Part shown: piece after piece, positions 8,341-16,890 of the stretch
How positions within the stretch are numbered: position 1 is the first letter of the stretch
Layout of the letters: each line of letters opens with the position of its first letter
Assembly: GCA_964612185.1 (NCBI GenBank)
Contig: CAZTCR010000006.1
Span: forward strand, 33,175 to 97,174
Length of the DNA: 64,000 bases
Direction: 5' to 3'
From: UBA1447 sp964612185
Lineage (GTDB): Bacteria; Bacillota; Clostridia; Oscillospirales; Acutalibacteraceae
Position numbers and translations under genes: made by a program
The notes under the pieces: generated by a model
The model's database searches: none
The model's input: the letters and a program-made list of their open reading frames with translations, nothing else
Told to the model about the DNA's origin: nothing

Positions 8341-10230
8341 TTATTTGTTAATTCCCAGCTTTTTAAGCTTGGATGCTTTTGGCATTCCGTTTTTCCAGCC
8401 GCGAATGCTGTAATAGCTTTTTAACATTTTATCCAACGGCACTTTTGTGCGGGTGTCGCCTGCCACCTGCAACTCGCTTGTCAGTCGTTTGGGCAGCGTA
8501 TCCGCGCCCGCCTGCTGGCCGAGGATAATGTTGCACTGCCGTTCGATGTTGTAGCCGCGCTCGCCGATTTTCAGCATTTTGCCGATGTTCATTTTCATAC
8601 CTGTGGCGTATTTAAGCGCGTACGGGTACATAATCAACGGCAAATTCATACTTGCGATTGCCGGGTGCTTGACCATCAGCGCGATAACCGGGCCGACAGC
8701 AATAAAACCGACATTAACGACCTTCGCGATTTTACTATTCGGCTTGCCGACAATCGGGCCGGGCAAAACCACATAAGAGGTGAACAAACAGCAGCCCGCC
8801 GACGAGATGGATTCCATAAAGTTTTGGAAGAAGATGCTGATAGCCGCCTTGCTCTTTGGCGTATACGGATTGATGTTCAGCCCTAACCCTTCAAGCACCA
8901 CCATATAGCCGGCGTTCAAGTGGCAGCCGCCCCTGTTCGATGTCGCGTAACCCAAGCCTTGGCCGACTGCGCCCCTGGGTTCATAAGCGGCGAGCTCCAT
9001 GCCCTTTACTTGAATGGCAAATTCCGTACCGCCGAATTTTTCGGCTACGCGCTTTGACCCTTCCGCCAGCGTATCACCGATACCCCTGCGGTACGCGATA
9101 TCTTCAAACACTTTTGAAAGACCCTCAAAATCCCCGAATTTTAAGCCGTTGTCCCAAAGACCTTTTTCATTGAGTTCCATCGCGAAGGCAACCGTGCCGG
9201 CAGTAGACATGGTGTCCATCCCGAGTTCGTCAAGTTCGTAGTTCCACCTGTTAATCAGCTCAAGGTTGTTGTTCATTAGATTGGGGCCCAACAGCCCGAG
9301 CGTTTCAAGCTCCGGTCCTTTAACAACCTTGCCGTCCACCGTCACGCGGCGGGTACATTGAATCACACAGGTGGTGCAGCCGGAGTTTTTCACCAAATAT
9401 TTTTCCGCCAGTTCCTCACCGGACACCTTTTCAAAATCATCAAAGCGACCGGCGCTGAAGTTTTTGGTTGCCAGCATTCTGTGCGCCTGCATGGGCGCTA
9501 TCAAGCCTGCTGTGCCAAGGCGGGGCAGCTGCTTGCCGGTAAGCGGATGTTTACGGATTTGCTCAATCCATTTTTTATTAGCGGCTTTTAGTTTTTCTTT
9601 GTCCGCGACTTCCGGCTTGAAGGTACCGGCCGCGGTTACCGCCTTCAGATTTTTGTCGCCGAAAACGGCACCGACGCCGCCCCTGCCCGCGGTTCTTTCT
9701 CCGCTGAACACCGCTGCATACAGCACTTTATTCTCACCCGCGGGCCCAATGACCATTTTCCCGGATTTTGCGGGCAGCTTATCCTGTGCGGGTGTTACAT
9801 GCAGCCCCCACAGATCCCCTGCGTCATTGAATTTCACCGCATCCTCCGTAATTTCCAGCCAGGTTGGCTTTTTCGCCTTGCCGCTGACGATTAATGCGTC
9901 ATAACCCGCTCTTTTTAGAAACATGCCGAAATCACCCCCGCAGTTTGAGGAAGTGACAATATTGGTTAGCGGCGAGATGGTGGAAATGTTGAACCTGGAA
10001 CTGCTCGGACAGCCGCAGCCGGACAGCGGCCCGGTCGTTGCCACAAGCCAATTGTCTTCATCGAAGGCTTTCATGCTGGGCTTGATGTGGCGTAAAAGGA
10101 TATCCGCCGCCATAATCTTACCGCCGAGCGTCCGCTCCCTGTCCGCATCCGTCCACGGGTAATCTTCAAAGGTTTCGCTGCTCAAATCAACTTTTAAAAC
10201 TTTTCCTGCATACGCGCCGAATTTTGTCAT
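8341..10230 (-). CDS. aor: Tungsten-containing aldehyde:ferredoxin oxidoreductase
   Basis: A 629-residue AOR-family enzyme oxidising aldehydes to acids with ferredoxin as acceptor (or the reverse at low potential), using a bis-pyranopterin tungsten site and one [4Fe-4S] cluster. The cluster ligands fit the family: C285, C288 and C292 (SGCTTCVIQC), with C480 or C481 (AGCCLFTS) as the fourth. Pterin-binding stretches include TTGPLSGCG (about 66-74) and GRGGVGAVFGDKNLKA (about 183-198). GAGGTG 8 nt before ATG 10230 supports this start. It stands 32 nt after an Fe-alcohol dehydrogenase gene and before the moaD-like gene, suggesting an alcohol-aldehyde-acid module. Confidence 0.95.
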   Translation of the reverse strand: MTKFGAYAGKVLKVDLSSETFEDYPWTDADRERTLGGKIMAADILLRHIKPSMKAFDEDNWLVATTGPLSGCGCPSSSRFNISTISPLTNIVTSSNCGGDFGMFLKRAGYDALIVSGKAKKPTWLEITEDAVKFNDAGDLWGLHVTPAQDKLPAKSGKMVIGPAGENKVLYAAVFSGERTAGRGGVGAVFGDKNLKAVTAAGTFKPEVADKEKLKAANKKWIEQIRKHPLTGKQLPRLGTAGLIAPMQAHRMLATKNFSAGRFDDFEKVSGEELAEKYLVKNSGCTTCVIQCTRRVTVDGKVVKGPELETLGLLGPNLMNNNLELINRWNYELDELGMDTMSTAGTVAFAMELNEKGLWDNGLKFGDFEGLSKVFEDIAYRRGIGDTLAEGSKRVAEKFGGTEFAIQVKGMELAAYEPRGAVGQGLGYATSNRGGCHLNAGYMVVLEGLGLNINPYTPKSKAAISIFFQNFMESISSAGCCLFTSYVVLPGPIVGKPNSKIAKVVNVGFIAVGPVIALMVKHPAIASMNLPLIMYPYALKYATGMKMNIGKMLKIGERGYNIERQCNIILGQQAGADTLPKRLTSELQVAGDTRTKVPLDKMLKSYYSIRGWKNGMPKASKLKKLGINK

Positions 10231-10262
10231 AAAACACACCTCATCTTACTTAACTTGTTACT

Positions 10263-11474
10263 CTATCCTTTAATTTTTTTAACAATTGCCGCGCATTCAG
10301 CCGGGTTCATAATTTTCGGAACCGGGTACAGCGGGTTTGCTTCATGCAGCGCGCGCTTGACGATGAGCGGGATATCCTCATCTTTAATCTCTTCAATATG
10401 CGCCGGGATGCCAAGCTTGGTTTTGAGTTCTTTAATTGCGTCAATAAAGGCGTTTGCTTTTTGGGCATCGCTTTGACCGGCTTGTGTAACACCGGCTATG
10501 TCGCCGAGTTCCGCCAGCCGCGGGTGTATCTTTTCGCCAAAGTATTCCAATACATACGGCAAAACAACCGCGTTCGCATAGCCGTGCGGGGTGTTGTAAA
10601 TGCCGCCGAAGGTATGCGCAATCGCGTGCACATAACCGACATACGCGCGGGTGAATGCCAGCCCCGCATAGTTGGACGCAACCAGCATCTGCTCGCGCGC
10701 ATCAATATCGCTGCCGTCAGCATACACTTTTTCGATATTGTCGAAAATGATTTTGACTGCTTTGCGCGCGCATTCCGCCGTGTATTTGGTGTTGCTTTTG
10801 CCGATATACGCTTCCACCGCGTGTGTGAGCGCGTCCATACCTGTCGAGCCGGTGATGTGCGGCGGTAGCCCCACAGTCAGTTCCGGGTCCAGCACCGCAA
10901 AGCGCGGGCGAAGTTTGGCATCGGTCACCGCGTATTTTTCATGCGTTGCCATGTCTTTGACAACGGCGGCAATGGTGGACTCCGAACCGGTTCCCGCCGT
11001 GGTCGGCACCGCGAACAATGGCGGCAGTTTGTGCGTGACGCGCAGTATCCCGCGCATTTTCTTCACGGATTTTTTGGGGTTGGCGATCCTCGCCGCGGCA
11101 ACCTTCGCGCAATCAATGGGTGAACCGCCGCCGAAGGCGATAAACCCGCCGCAGGCATTCTCCAGATACAGTTTACGGGCGTCCTCGATGTTTTCCACCG
11201 AAGGGTTCGGCTGCACTTCGTTAAAAATGATGTACTTGATACCGGCTTCGTCCAACCCGGCAAGCAGTGAATTCATCAGGCCGAGGCTTTCGATCACCTT
11301 GTCGGTCACAATCAGCACGCTTTTGATGTTTTGTTTTTTGACGGCTTCGGGGAGTTTTTTGATGCTGCCTGCACCTTTGAGCAGGGTCGGTTCGCGCCAG
11401 TCCAGAAAATAGGTGGCAAGTCTGAGTCCCATTTGCACGATTCTGTAGAAGGCTTTTTTGACAATCCAGATCAT
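10263..11474 (-). CDS. Iron-containing alcohol dehydrogenase
   Basis: A 403-residue group III (Fe-type) dehydrogenase converting alcohols and aldehydes with NAD(P)H. Seen in sequence: the nucleotide-binding GGGSPIDCAK (about 115-124), the PTTAGTGSE signature (about 156-164), and the metal-ligand region GMDALTHAVEAY followed by HAIAHTFGGIYNTPHG, which provide the Asp and three His ligands. The first 25 residues are a hydrophobic/basic extension. AGGGGA precedes ATG 11474. It is the first gene of the ADH-AOR-moaD operon, so its aldehyde product or substrate is probably shared with AOR. Confidence 0.92.
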   Translation of the reverse strand: MIWIVKKAFYRIVQMGLRLATYFLDWREPTLLKGAGSIKKLPEAVKKQNIKSVLIVTDKVIESLGLMNSLLAGLDEAGIKYIIFNEVQPNPSVENIEDARKLYLENACGGFIAFGGGSPIDCAKVAAARIANPKKSVKKMRGILRVTHKLPPLFAVPTTAGTGSESTIAAVVKDMATHEKYAVTDAKLRPRFAVLDPELTVGLPPHITGSTGMDALTHAVEAYIGKSNTKYTAECARKAVKIIFDNIEKVYADGSDIDAREQMLVASNYAGLAFTRAYVGYVHAIAHTFGGIYNTPHGYANAVVLPYVLEYFGEKIHPRLAELGDIAGVTQAGQSDAQKANAFIDAIKELKTKLGIPAHIEEIKDEDIPLIVKRALHEANPLYPVPKIMNPAECAAIVKKIKG

Positions 11475-11601
11475 TTTTATTCCCCTTTCTTAAATTATTT
11501 TATTCATATTAACATAACCATTGCCATTATGCAAACTTTTTTGCTAATAATAATAACCTGAAAGATTCCAAACAGCAGCATCGGGTCAAGCCGCCGGTTT
11601 G

Positions 11602-11630
11602 TTGACAATCCCCCGGGTTCGATATACAAT
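11602..11630 (+). promoter_or_regulatory. Consensus-like promoter reading antisense into mog
   Basis: TTGACA at 11602-11607 and TACAAT at 11625-11630 are separated by exactly 17 nt on the plus strand. The next annotated gene (mog) is on the opposite strand, so transcription would run antisense through it toward lipA-lplA. Confidence 0.45.
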
Positions 11631-11651
11631 AATCGGGAATTATACTCAGCT

Positions 11652-12140
11652 TCATTTTTCCGCGGCGCAATTCCTCACCCGGTCGTGAATCAGTTCAACC
11701 GCATGGGCAAGTACAGGCATCACGGTTTCCAGGTTTTCTTTGACCGCCTTGGGGCTGCCGGGCAGGTTGATGATGAGCGTTTTACCCCGAATACCCGCCG
11801 TTGCTCTTGAGAGCATTGCCCGGTCGGTTATCGCAAGGCTTTTTTGCCGCATCGCTTCCGGGATACCCGGCACCGCGCGCTCAATTACCGCTAAAGTCGC
11901 CTCCGGCGTCACATCCCGGGGCGCAAACCCGGTGCCGCCCGTCGTCAGGATGATGTCTGCCTCACCCGTGTCGCAGATCCGTACCATTTCGTCCGCAATC
12001 AGTTGCTGCTCGTCCGGCAGGCATTTATAGAGGATGGTCTGTGCCTTTTCTTTCATCATTTCAATAATCAGCGGGCCGCTCTTGTCCTCGCGTTCTCCGG
12101 CAAATCCGCTGTCGCTGATACACAATACCGCGATTTTCAT
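11652..12140 (-). CDS. mog: Molybdopterin adenylyltransferase (MogA/MoaB type)
   Basis: A 162-residue MogA/MoaB-fold protein that adenylylates molybdopterin before metal insertion. Family signatures are TTGGTGFAPRDVTPEAT (about 71-87), SRATAGIRGKTLIINLPGSPKAV (about 117-139) and the N-terminal VLCISDSG. GGAGGG 5 nt before ATG 12140 supports that start over an upstream extension to 12197. The gene is divergent from lipA and lies downstream of no other gene on its strand, so it has its own promoter region at about 12141-12246. Confidence 0.9.
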   Translation of the reverse strand: MKIAVLCISDSGFAGEREDKSGPLIIEMMKEKAQTILYKCLPDEQQLIADEMVRICDTGEADIILTTGGTGFAPRDVTPEATLAVIERAVPGIPEAMRQKSLAITDRAMLSRATAGIRGKTLIINLPGSPKAVKENLETVMPVLAHAVELIHDRVRNCAAEK

Positions 12141-12196
12141 CCTGTCCCTCCGCCCTATGCGTATTTTGATTGCTTGAGCATTGTTTGCGTCACTCA

Positions 12197-12226
12197 TTGT
12201 AGCACAACCAAAGTGCTTTTTACAAT
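12197..12226 (+). promoter_or_regulatory. Candidate promoter for lipA-lplA
   Basis: TTGTAG (12197-12202) and TACAAT (12221-12226) with an 18-nt spacer, about 20 nt before the lipA ribosome site. Confidence 0.4.
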
Positions 12227-12246
12227 ATTATCGTACGGAGATTCAC

Positions 12247-13113
12247 ATGGTTACTGAAAGAAAGCCGGAATGGCTGAAAAGCAGAATATCATCGGCGCAG
12301 TCCGTTCAAATCGCCAATATGCTCAGAGGTTTGGGGCTTAACAGTGTTTGCGAAGGCGCGAACTGCCCGAATATGGGCGAGTGTTTTAAAAACAAGACGG
12401 TCACCTTTATGATACTCGGCAATGTTTGCACAAGGAACTGCGCGTTTTGCGCCGTACCCAAAGGCAGCCCGCAGCCGGTTGAACCGGATGAGCCGGAACA
12501 TGTGGCGGCCGCGGCAAAAAAGCTCGGCCTGCTGCATACGGTTGTTACCAGCGTCACCAGGGACGACCTTGCCGACGGCGGCGCGGAACAGTTTTCCGCG
12601 ACGGTTCGCGCGCTGAAAAGGGCGCTCCCGAACAGTACGATAGAGGTCCTCATTCCCGATTTCAAAGGCGATCTTGTCTGCTTAAAAACCGTTATGGCTT
12701 CCGGACCGGACATCATCAACCATAATATCGAAACCGTACCGTCGCTGTACACCACCGTCCGACCGATGGCTGTTTACGAAAGATCGTTGGAACTGCTTAA
12801 AAGGGTAAAGACTTATTCGGAAGGCATTTACAGCAAAACCGGTATCATGGTCGGCCTTGGCGAAACAACAGCAGAAGTGTTGGCTGTGATGGACGACCTG
12901 CTCGCCGCTGGGTGTGATATGCTCACCATCGGGCAGTATCTGCAGCCGTCAAAAGGGCATCTGCCCGTTGTTGAATTTGTTCCCCCGGCACAGTTCGATG
13001 CGTACAAAGAAAAAGGGCTGAAAAAAGGCTTCAAATTCATTGCGAGCGGTCCTTTGGTCAGGAGCTCTTTTCACGCAGCGGAAGGTATAAAGGCGATGGT
13101 GGAAAACCCATGA
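12247..13113 (+). CDS. lipA: Lipoyl synthase LipA
   Basis: A 288-residue radical-SAM enzyme that inserts two sulfurs into protein-bound octanoyl groups. Both clusters are visible: the auxiliary CEGANCPNMGEC (CX4CX5C, about residues 36-47) and the SAM cluster CTRNCAFC (CX3CX2C, about 62-69). The C-terminal Ser ligand region is VRSSFHA. GGAG 8 nt before ATG 12247 decides the start. It overlaps lplA by 4 bp (ATGA). No lipoylated target (gcvH, PDH or OGDH E2) is in the window, so the acceptor lies elsewhere. Confidence 0.95.
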   Translation: MVTERKPEWLKSRISSAQSVQIANMLRGLGLNSVCEGANCPNMGECFKNKTVTFMILGNVCTRNCAFCAVPKGSPQPVEPDEPEHVAAAAKKLGLLHTVVTSVTRDDLADGGAEQFSATVRALKRALPNSTIEVLIPDFKGDLVCLKTVMASGPDIINHNIETVPSLYTTVRPMAVYERSLELLKRVKTYSEGIYSKTGIMVGLGETTAEVLAVMDDLLAAGCDMLTIGQYLQPSKGHLPVVEFVPPAQFDAYKEKGLKKGFKFIASGPLVRSSFHAAEGIKAMVENP

Positions 13114-14087
13114 TCTACATCAAATGCGGCAGTGAAAACGCGAACTTCAACTTCGCGCTCGAAAAGTACGCGATGGACGAGTTGGATGTATCGGACGGTT
13201 ACTTCATGTTTTGGCGCACAACGCCGACACTGATGACAGGCCGGTATCAAAACACCCTGGCAGAAATCAATATGCCTTTCGCCAAGACCAACAACATCAA
13301 TATTGTCCGGCGTATCACCGGCGGCGGCACGATCTATACCGACCCGAACGGCTGGCAGTTTTCTTTTATTGTGAAAAACCGCGGCACCCGGCAAATCGAT
13401 TTTGACACTTTCACAAAGCCCATCCTTGATGCGCTCCGTCATCTCGGCGTACCGGCACAGGCGAGCGGCAGAAACGACTTGGTGGTTGACGGCAAAAAGA
13501 TTTCCGGCAACGCGCAGTATAACCGCAAAGACCTGACGCTTCATCACGGTTCGCTCCTGTTTGACACCAACCTTGAGCATCTTGTCCGCGCGCTCACCCC
13601 GGATGACGAGAAACTGGTTGCCAAAGGCATACAGTCCGTTCGTCAGCGGGTAACGAATATATCTGACTATATGGAAAACAAGATTACCGCGCTTGAATTC
13701 AGGGATGTTATTCTATCCTTTCTGATTGACGGCATGGAGACATACGAGCTCAGCAGCAAAGATACAGAAAAGGTCAATCAGATCAAACAAGCACAGTTTG
13801 ACACCTGGGCATGGAACTTTGGCAGCAACCCCCGATTTAACATTTCAAAAGAGAATCGTTTTGCAGGCGGGAAGCTCAGCGTACAAACCTGTGTGGAAAA
13901 CGGCAGAATTGCCGACATAAACTTGTTCGGTGATTTTTTCGCAAAAGAGGGGCTTGATATGCTGTTGTCGGCGCTCAAGGGTTGCCCGTACAAAGAGGAT
14001 GCTGTTAAAAAAACACTTGAGGATAACGACGCGGAAAATTATTTTTACAACATAACCCTTGAAGAACTGCTGAGCTGTATCGTATAA
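13110..14087 (+). CDS. lplA: Lipoate-protein ligase A
   Basis: A 325-residue LplA-type ligase that activates lipoate or octanoate with ATP and attaches it to a target lysine. The family motif RRITGGGTIY lies near residues 69-78. The catalytic lysine region is VVDGKKISGNAQYN (about 125-138), and the C-terminal accessory domain (about 250-325) is present. It is translationally coupled to lipA. With no lipB seen, LplA may supply the octanoyl substrate for LipA (inference). Confidence 0.93.
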   Translation: MIYIKCGSENANFNFALEKYAMDELDVSDGYFMFWRTTPTLMTGRYQNTLAEINMPFAKTNNINIVRRITGGGTIYTDPNGWQFSFIVKNRGTRQIDFDTFTKPILDALRHLGVPAQASGRNDLVVDGKKISGNAQYNRKDLTLHHGSLLFDTNLEHLVRALTPDDEKLVAKGIQSVRQRVTNISDYMENKITALEFRDVILSFLIDGMETYELSSKDTEKVNQIKQAQFDTWAWNFGSNPRFNISKENRFAGGKLSVQTCVENGRIADINLFGDFFAKEGLDMLLSALKGCPYKEDAVKKTLEDNDAENYFYNITLEELLSCIV

Positions 14088-14129
14088 TGTTCAAAAGCCG
14101 CCAATTGAATAGACCTGTTTTGTTTGGTT

Positions 14130-14155
14130 TTGACGCGTTTGCGTTAAAATATAAT
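14130..14155 (+). promoter_or_regulatory. Candidate tupA promoter
   Basis: TATAAT at 14150-14155 has a TTGACG at 14130-14135, but the spacer is only 14 nt, so the -35 assignment is uncertain. The predicted start would be just before the structured leader at about 14166. Confidence 0.35.
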
Positions 14156-14165
14156 TCAATTCCGA

Positions 14166-14262
14166 TTTTTACAGCCTAAGGCTTTTGCTATGGATGTAAA
14201 AACGAAGCCGAAATATTTCATCGGCTTAAGGGCCAGGGCCGGAAACGCCCCCGCCTTCCGTG
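14166..14262 (+). ncRNA. Candidate Moco/Tuco riboswitch in the tupA leader
   Basis: The leader is strongly structured. AAGCCGA (14205-14211) pairs with TCGGCTT (14221-14227). GGGC-CGGAAAC-GCCC forms a short GC hairpin at 14236-14250, and AAGGC (14178-14182) can pair with GCCTT (14253-14257). The GGGCCGGAAACGCCCCCGCC core resembles my recollection of the conserved 3' half of the molybdenum/tungsten cofactor riboswitch. The position, just before the tungstate transporter ribosome site, fits. This is recognition by eye, not a covariance-model hit. Confidence 0.6.
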
Positions 14263-14281
14263 CTTGAAAAGGAGAAGAATT

Positions 14282-15148
14282 ATGAAAACAAAAACCCTTG
14301 GCATCGCGGTATCCGTTTTGCTTGTGCTCCTGTGCTTTGCGGGCTGCGCGCAAAAAGAGGACACTGCCGCAACGACAGCGCCGACAACGCATGCAAACGC
14401 CGTTATCCGCTGTTCCACCACCACCTCCGTCAACGATTCCGGCTTGATGGCCGAACTCGAACCGCTGTTTGAAGCGGAAACCGGTTACGACCTGCAAATC
14501 ACATCCAATGGCTCGGGCGCCGCTATCAAACTCGGTGAAACCGGCGATGCGGATGTCCTCCTTGTCCATTCAAAAGCGGCAGAAGAAAAATTTGTTTCCG
14601 ACGGTTTCGGCCTCAAACGCATCCCCTTCATGTATAACTTCTTTGTGATCGCCGGCCCGGCAGCCGACCCCGCCTCGATAGCCGCCTCCACAACCGCATC
14701 CGACGCTTTCAAAAAAATCGCCACAGCAAAAAGCCCCTTTATTTCACGCGGGGACAACAGCGGCACTAACACAAAAGAAATCGCCCTTTGGACTGCCGCC
14801 GGGTTCACACCGGACGCCGCCGCGGATAAATGGTATGTTTCCACCGGCAAAGGCATGGGCGCGAGCCTGATCGTCGCAAATGAAATGAAAGGTTATATTC
14901 TTACTGACAAGGCGACCTTCCTTTCAAACAAAGCAAACCTTGCGGAGCTGAAAATAGTGCTCAACGAAAGCGACGATATGAAAAACACCTATTCCTTAAT
15001 CGCCTGCAACCCGGAAAAGAATGCCGGACTCAATGCCGAGGGCGCGCAGGACTTTATCACCTGGATGACCAAACAAGCAACCCTTGACAAAATCGCGGCT
15101 TACGGCACCGACACCTACGGTGAAGCCTTGTTTCTCCTCTCAAAATAA
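14282..15148 (+). CDS. tupA: Tungstate ABC transporter substrate-binding lipoprotein TupA
   Basis: A 288-residue extracytoplasmic binding protein. It has a signal peptide with lipobox FAGC (Cys22). A Thr-rich linker is followed by the TupA ligand motif CSTTTSVNDSGL (about 46-57), matching the TTTS motif that distinguishes TupA from ModA. Further family stretches are SRGDNSGTNTKE and GMGASL near the middle. It would bind tungstate outside the membrane and hand it to TupB. AGGAG precedes ATG 14282. It is the first gene of tupABC, behind a structured leader, and fits the demand of the nearby AOR for tungsten. Confidence 0.93.
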   Translation: MKTKTLGIAVSVLLVLLCFAGCAQKEDTAATTAPTTHANAVIRCSTTTSVNDSGLMAELEPLFEAETGYDLQITSNGSGAAIKLGETGDADVLLVHSKAAEEKFVSDGFGLKRIPFMYNFFVIAGPAADPASIAASTTASDAFKKIATAKSPFISRGDNSGTNTKEIALWTAAGFTPDAAADKWYVSTGKGMGASLIVANEMKGYILTDKATFLSNKANLAELKIVLNESDDMKNTYSLIACNPEKNAGLNAEGAQDFITWMTKQATLDKIAAYGTDTYGEALFLLSK

Positions 15149-15213
15149 TTAATATTTGGTAATTTGCGGGTATGTCTGAGGATGAAACGGGCATACCCGC
15201 AAAATTAAGGTGA

Positions 15214-15897
15214 ATGATGGACGCTTTCAAACAGGCCATGAGCCTTGTTTTTTCACTCGATAAAGAGCTGCTCCAGATTATCGGGGTAACGCTCCGGATG
15301 TCTCTGACGAGCACGGCGATATCCTGCATCATCGGTATCCCGCTCGGTGTGTTTTTAGGCAGCGGGAGTTTTAAAGGTAAAGCCATGCTGATGCGCATCT
15401 TGTATACCCTGATGGGGCTGCCGCCCGTTGTAGCCGGTCTTTTTGTGTTCATGATGCTCTCCCGCAGCGGTCCGTTCGGTTCCTTCAAACTGCTGTTCAG
15501 TGTAGAAGCAATGGTCATCGCGCAGTGCATTTTAATTGTGCCGATTGTCACCGGGCTTTGCGCTGCGGTGATTGCGATAAAAGCGCCGTCTCTTTTGGAA
15601 ACGGCTGACGGGTTGCGGCTGCCGCGCCGGACTAAAATTAAACTCCTGCTTATTGAAAACAGAATCCCGCTGGTTTCCGTCGCGCTCACCGGCTTTGGCC
15701 GGGCAATCTCCGAGGTGGGCGCGGTGAACCTTGTCGGCGGTAACATCCAGTTTAAAACACGCGTAATGACCACCGCCATTATGCTGGAAACCAATAAGGG
15801 CAATTTCGAGTTTGCTATCGCGCTCGGAGTACTGCTGATTTTGATTGCGTTTATCATCAACTTCGCGGCATCATTTTTGAAGAAGGATATGTTGTAA
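15214..15897 (+). CDS. tupB: Tungstate ABC transporter permease TupB
   Basis: A 227-residue membrane protein with about five to six helices and the permease EAA-like loop around residues 125-150 (ETADGLRLPRRTKIKLLLIENR). A GFGRAISEVGAVNLVGGNI stretch typical of TupB and ModB-type permeases follows. It forms the channel for tungstate with TupC. Two adjacent ATGs (15214 and 15217) are possible; AAGG lies 3 or 6 nt upstream, so 15217 may be the true start. It is the middle gene of tupABC. Confidence 0.92.
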   Translation: MMDAFKQAMSLVFSLDKELLQIIGVTLRMSLTSTAISCIIGIPLGVFLGSGSFKGKAMLMRILYTLMGLPPVVAGLFVFMMLSRSGPFGSFKLLFSVEAMVIAQCILIVPIVTGLCAAVIAIKAPSLLETADGLRLPRRTKIKLLLIENRIPLVSVALTGFGRAISEVGAVNLVGGNIQFKTRVMTTAIMLETNKGNFEFAIALGVLLILIAFIINFAASFLKKDML

Positions 15898-15924
15898 AAT
15901 ATATTTTTTTACAGCTGAGGTTTT

Positions 15925-16620
15925 GTGGAACAATATATGATTACTGTTGACTCCGTAAAAAAATACGCCGGCGGCAGGCTGGTGGTGAATATACCGCATT
16001 TAAAAATTCACGAGGGTGAAAAAACCGTGCTCATCGGTGCAAACGGCAGCGGCAAAACAACCCTCCTGCGGATTTTAGCGGGCATTTTATCCCCGGATCA
16101 AGGGCGCGTCACTTTTTCCAACCCGGATATTCTGCCGTACTTTCTACCGCAGGCAAGTTTTGGATTTTCGATGAGCGTAACAAACAACCTGATTACCGCA
16201 CTGCCCGGGACAATGAGCCGTGACGAAAAGCAAACAGCCGCTGTTGCCGTCCTCAAAACGCTCGCACTCGAACCGCTTGCCAAAAAACGGGGCAACCGCC
16301 TCTCCGGCGGAGAAACGCAGCGCATGGCCCTTGCCCGCCTGCTCATCACCCCGAAAAAACTCTTGCTGCTCGACGAGCCGTCCAGCGCCGCGGACATCAG
16401 CGGTATTGATTTAATTGAATCGGCATTGCTTGATTTTTGCGGCAAAAATCGTACAACACTGGTCATGGCAACCCATTCGCCCAAACAGGCGCTCAATTTA
16501 GCCGACCGGGTGATTCTGCTCCAAGGCGGAGAGATTGCCGAAAGCGGCACCCCGGAAGAACTGCTGAAAAATCCGCGGACCGAATGGGGCAAGCGGTTTA
16601 TGGAGCACTGGCGGGTGTGA
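15925..16620 (+). CDS. tupC: Tungstate ABC transporter ATP-binding protein TupC
   Basis: A 231-residue ABC ATPase. Walker A is GANGSGKTT (about 38-46), the signature is RLSGGETQRMALARLL (about 130-145), Walker B is LLLLDEPSS (about 151-159), and the switch His is in MATHS (about 187-191). It powers TupB. The start is GTG 15925 behind GAGG; an ATG at 15937 is an alternative. A 564-bp repeat-rich stretch without genes follows its stop. Confidence 0.92.
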   Translation: MEQYMITVDSVKKYAGGRLVVNIPHLKIHEGEKTVLIGANGSGKTTLLRILAGILSPDQGRVTFSNPDILPYFLPQASFGFSMSVTNNLITALPGTMSRDEKQTAAVAVLKTLALEPLAKKRGNRLSGGETQRMALARLLITPKKLLLLDEPSSAADISGIDLIESALLDFCGKNRTTLVMATHSPKQALNLADRVILLQGGEIAESGTPEELLKNPRTEWGKRFMEHWRV

Positions 16621-16633
16621 CGAGCCGTTAGCC

Positions 16634-16661
16634 GTTAGTGGTTAGTGGTTAGTGGTTAGTG
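16634..16661 (+). repeat. Tandem repeat, four copies of GTTAGTG
   Basis: Four perfect 7-bp units head to tail, with two diverged GTTAG units before them. The number of units could vary between strains. Confidence 0.9.
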
Positions 16662-16676
16662 GCCAGCGTTTTAACC

Positions 16677-16701
16677 GTAGGGGACGGGTTTTCCGTCCCG
16701 G
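16677..16701. repeat. GGGACGG/CCGTCCC palindromic repeat
   Basis: GTAGGGGACGGG-TTTT-CCGTCCC, the same hairpin as at 2670 and 22401 in the opposite orientation. Confidence 0.8.
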
Positions 16702-16731
16702 TTCTTGTAGGAATGGCATCCCTGACATGTC

Positions 16732-16890
16732 GAATCCCCCTCCGGCTAAAGCCGGTTTCCCCCTTTAACAAGGGGGACAAGTGGCTCTTTTACCTTGCCT
16801 CCCTTCTAAAAAGCTTTAGCTTTTTTAAATGAATGACGAAGTCATTCTATGTGAAACGGGAGGGGGACCGCCCGCGGCGGTGGTGGGATT
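16732..16890. repeat. Dispersed composite repeat, long copy
   Basis: Runs from GAATCCCCCTCCGGC to GGCGGTGGTGGGATT and matches the reverse complement of 50298-50403 over both halves. It contains an extra internal block of about 50 bp (AAAAAGCT/AGCTTTTT and AATGACGAAGTCATT hairpins) missing from the other copy. Confidence 0.8.

Noticed and set aside
11600..11640. A tRNA T-arm-like GGGTTCGA near 11615
   Set aside because: The surrounding bases do not form acceptor, D or anticodon stems, and the same bases are the spacer of a promoter.
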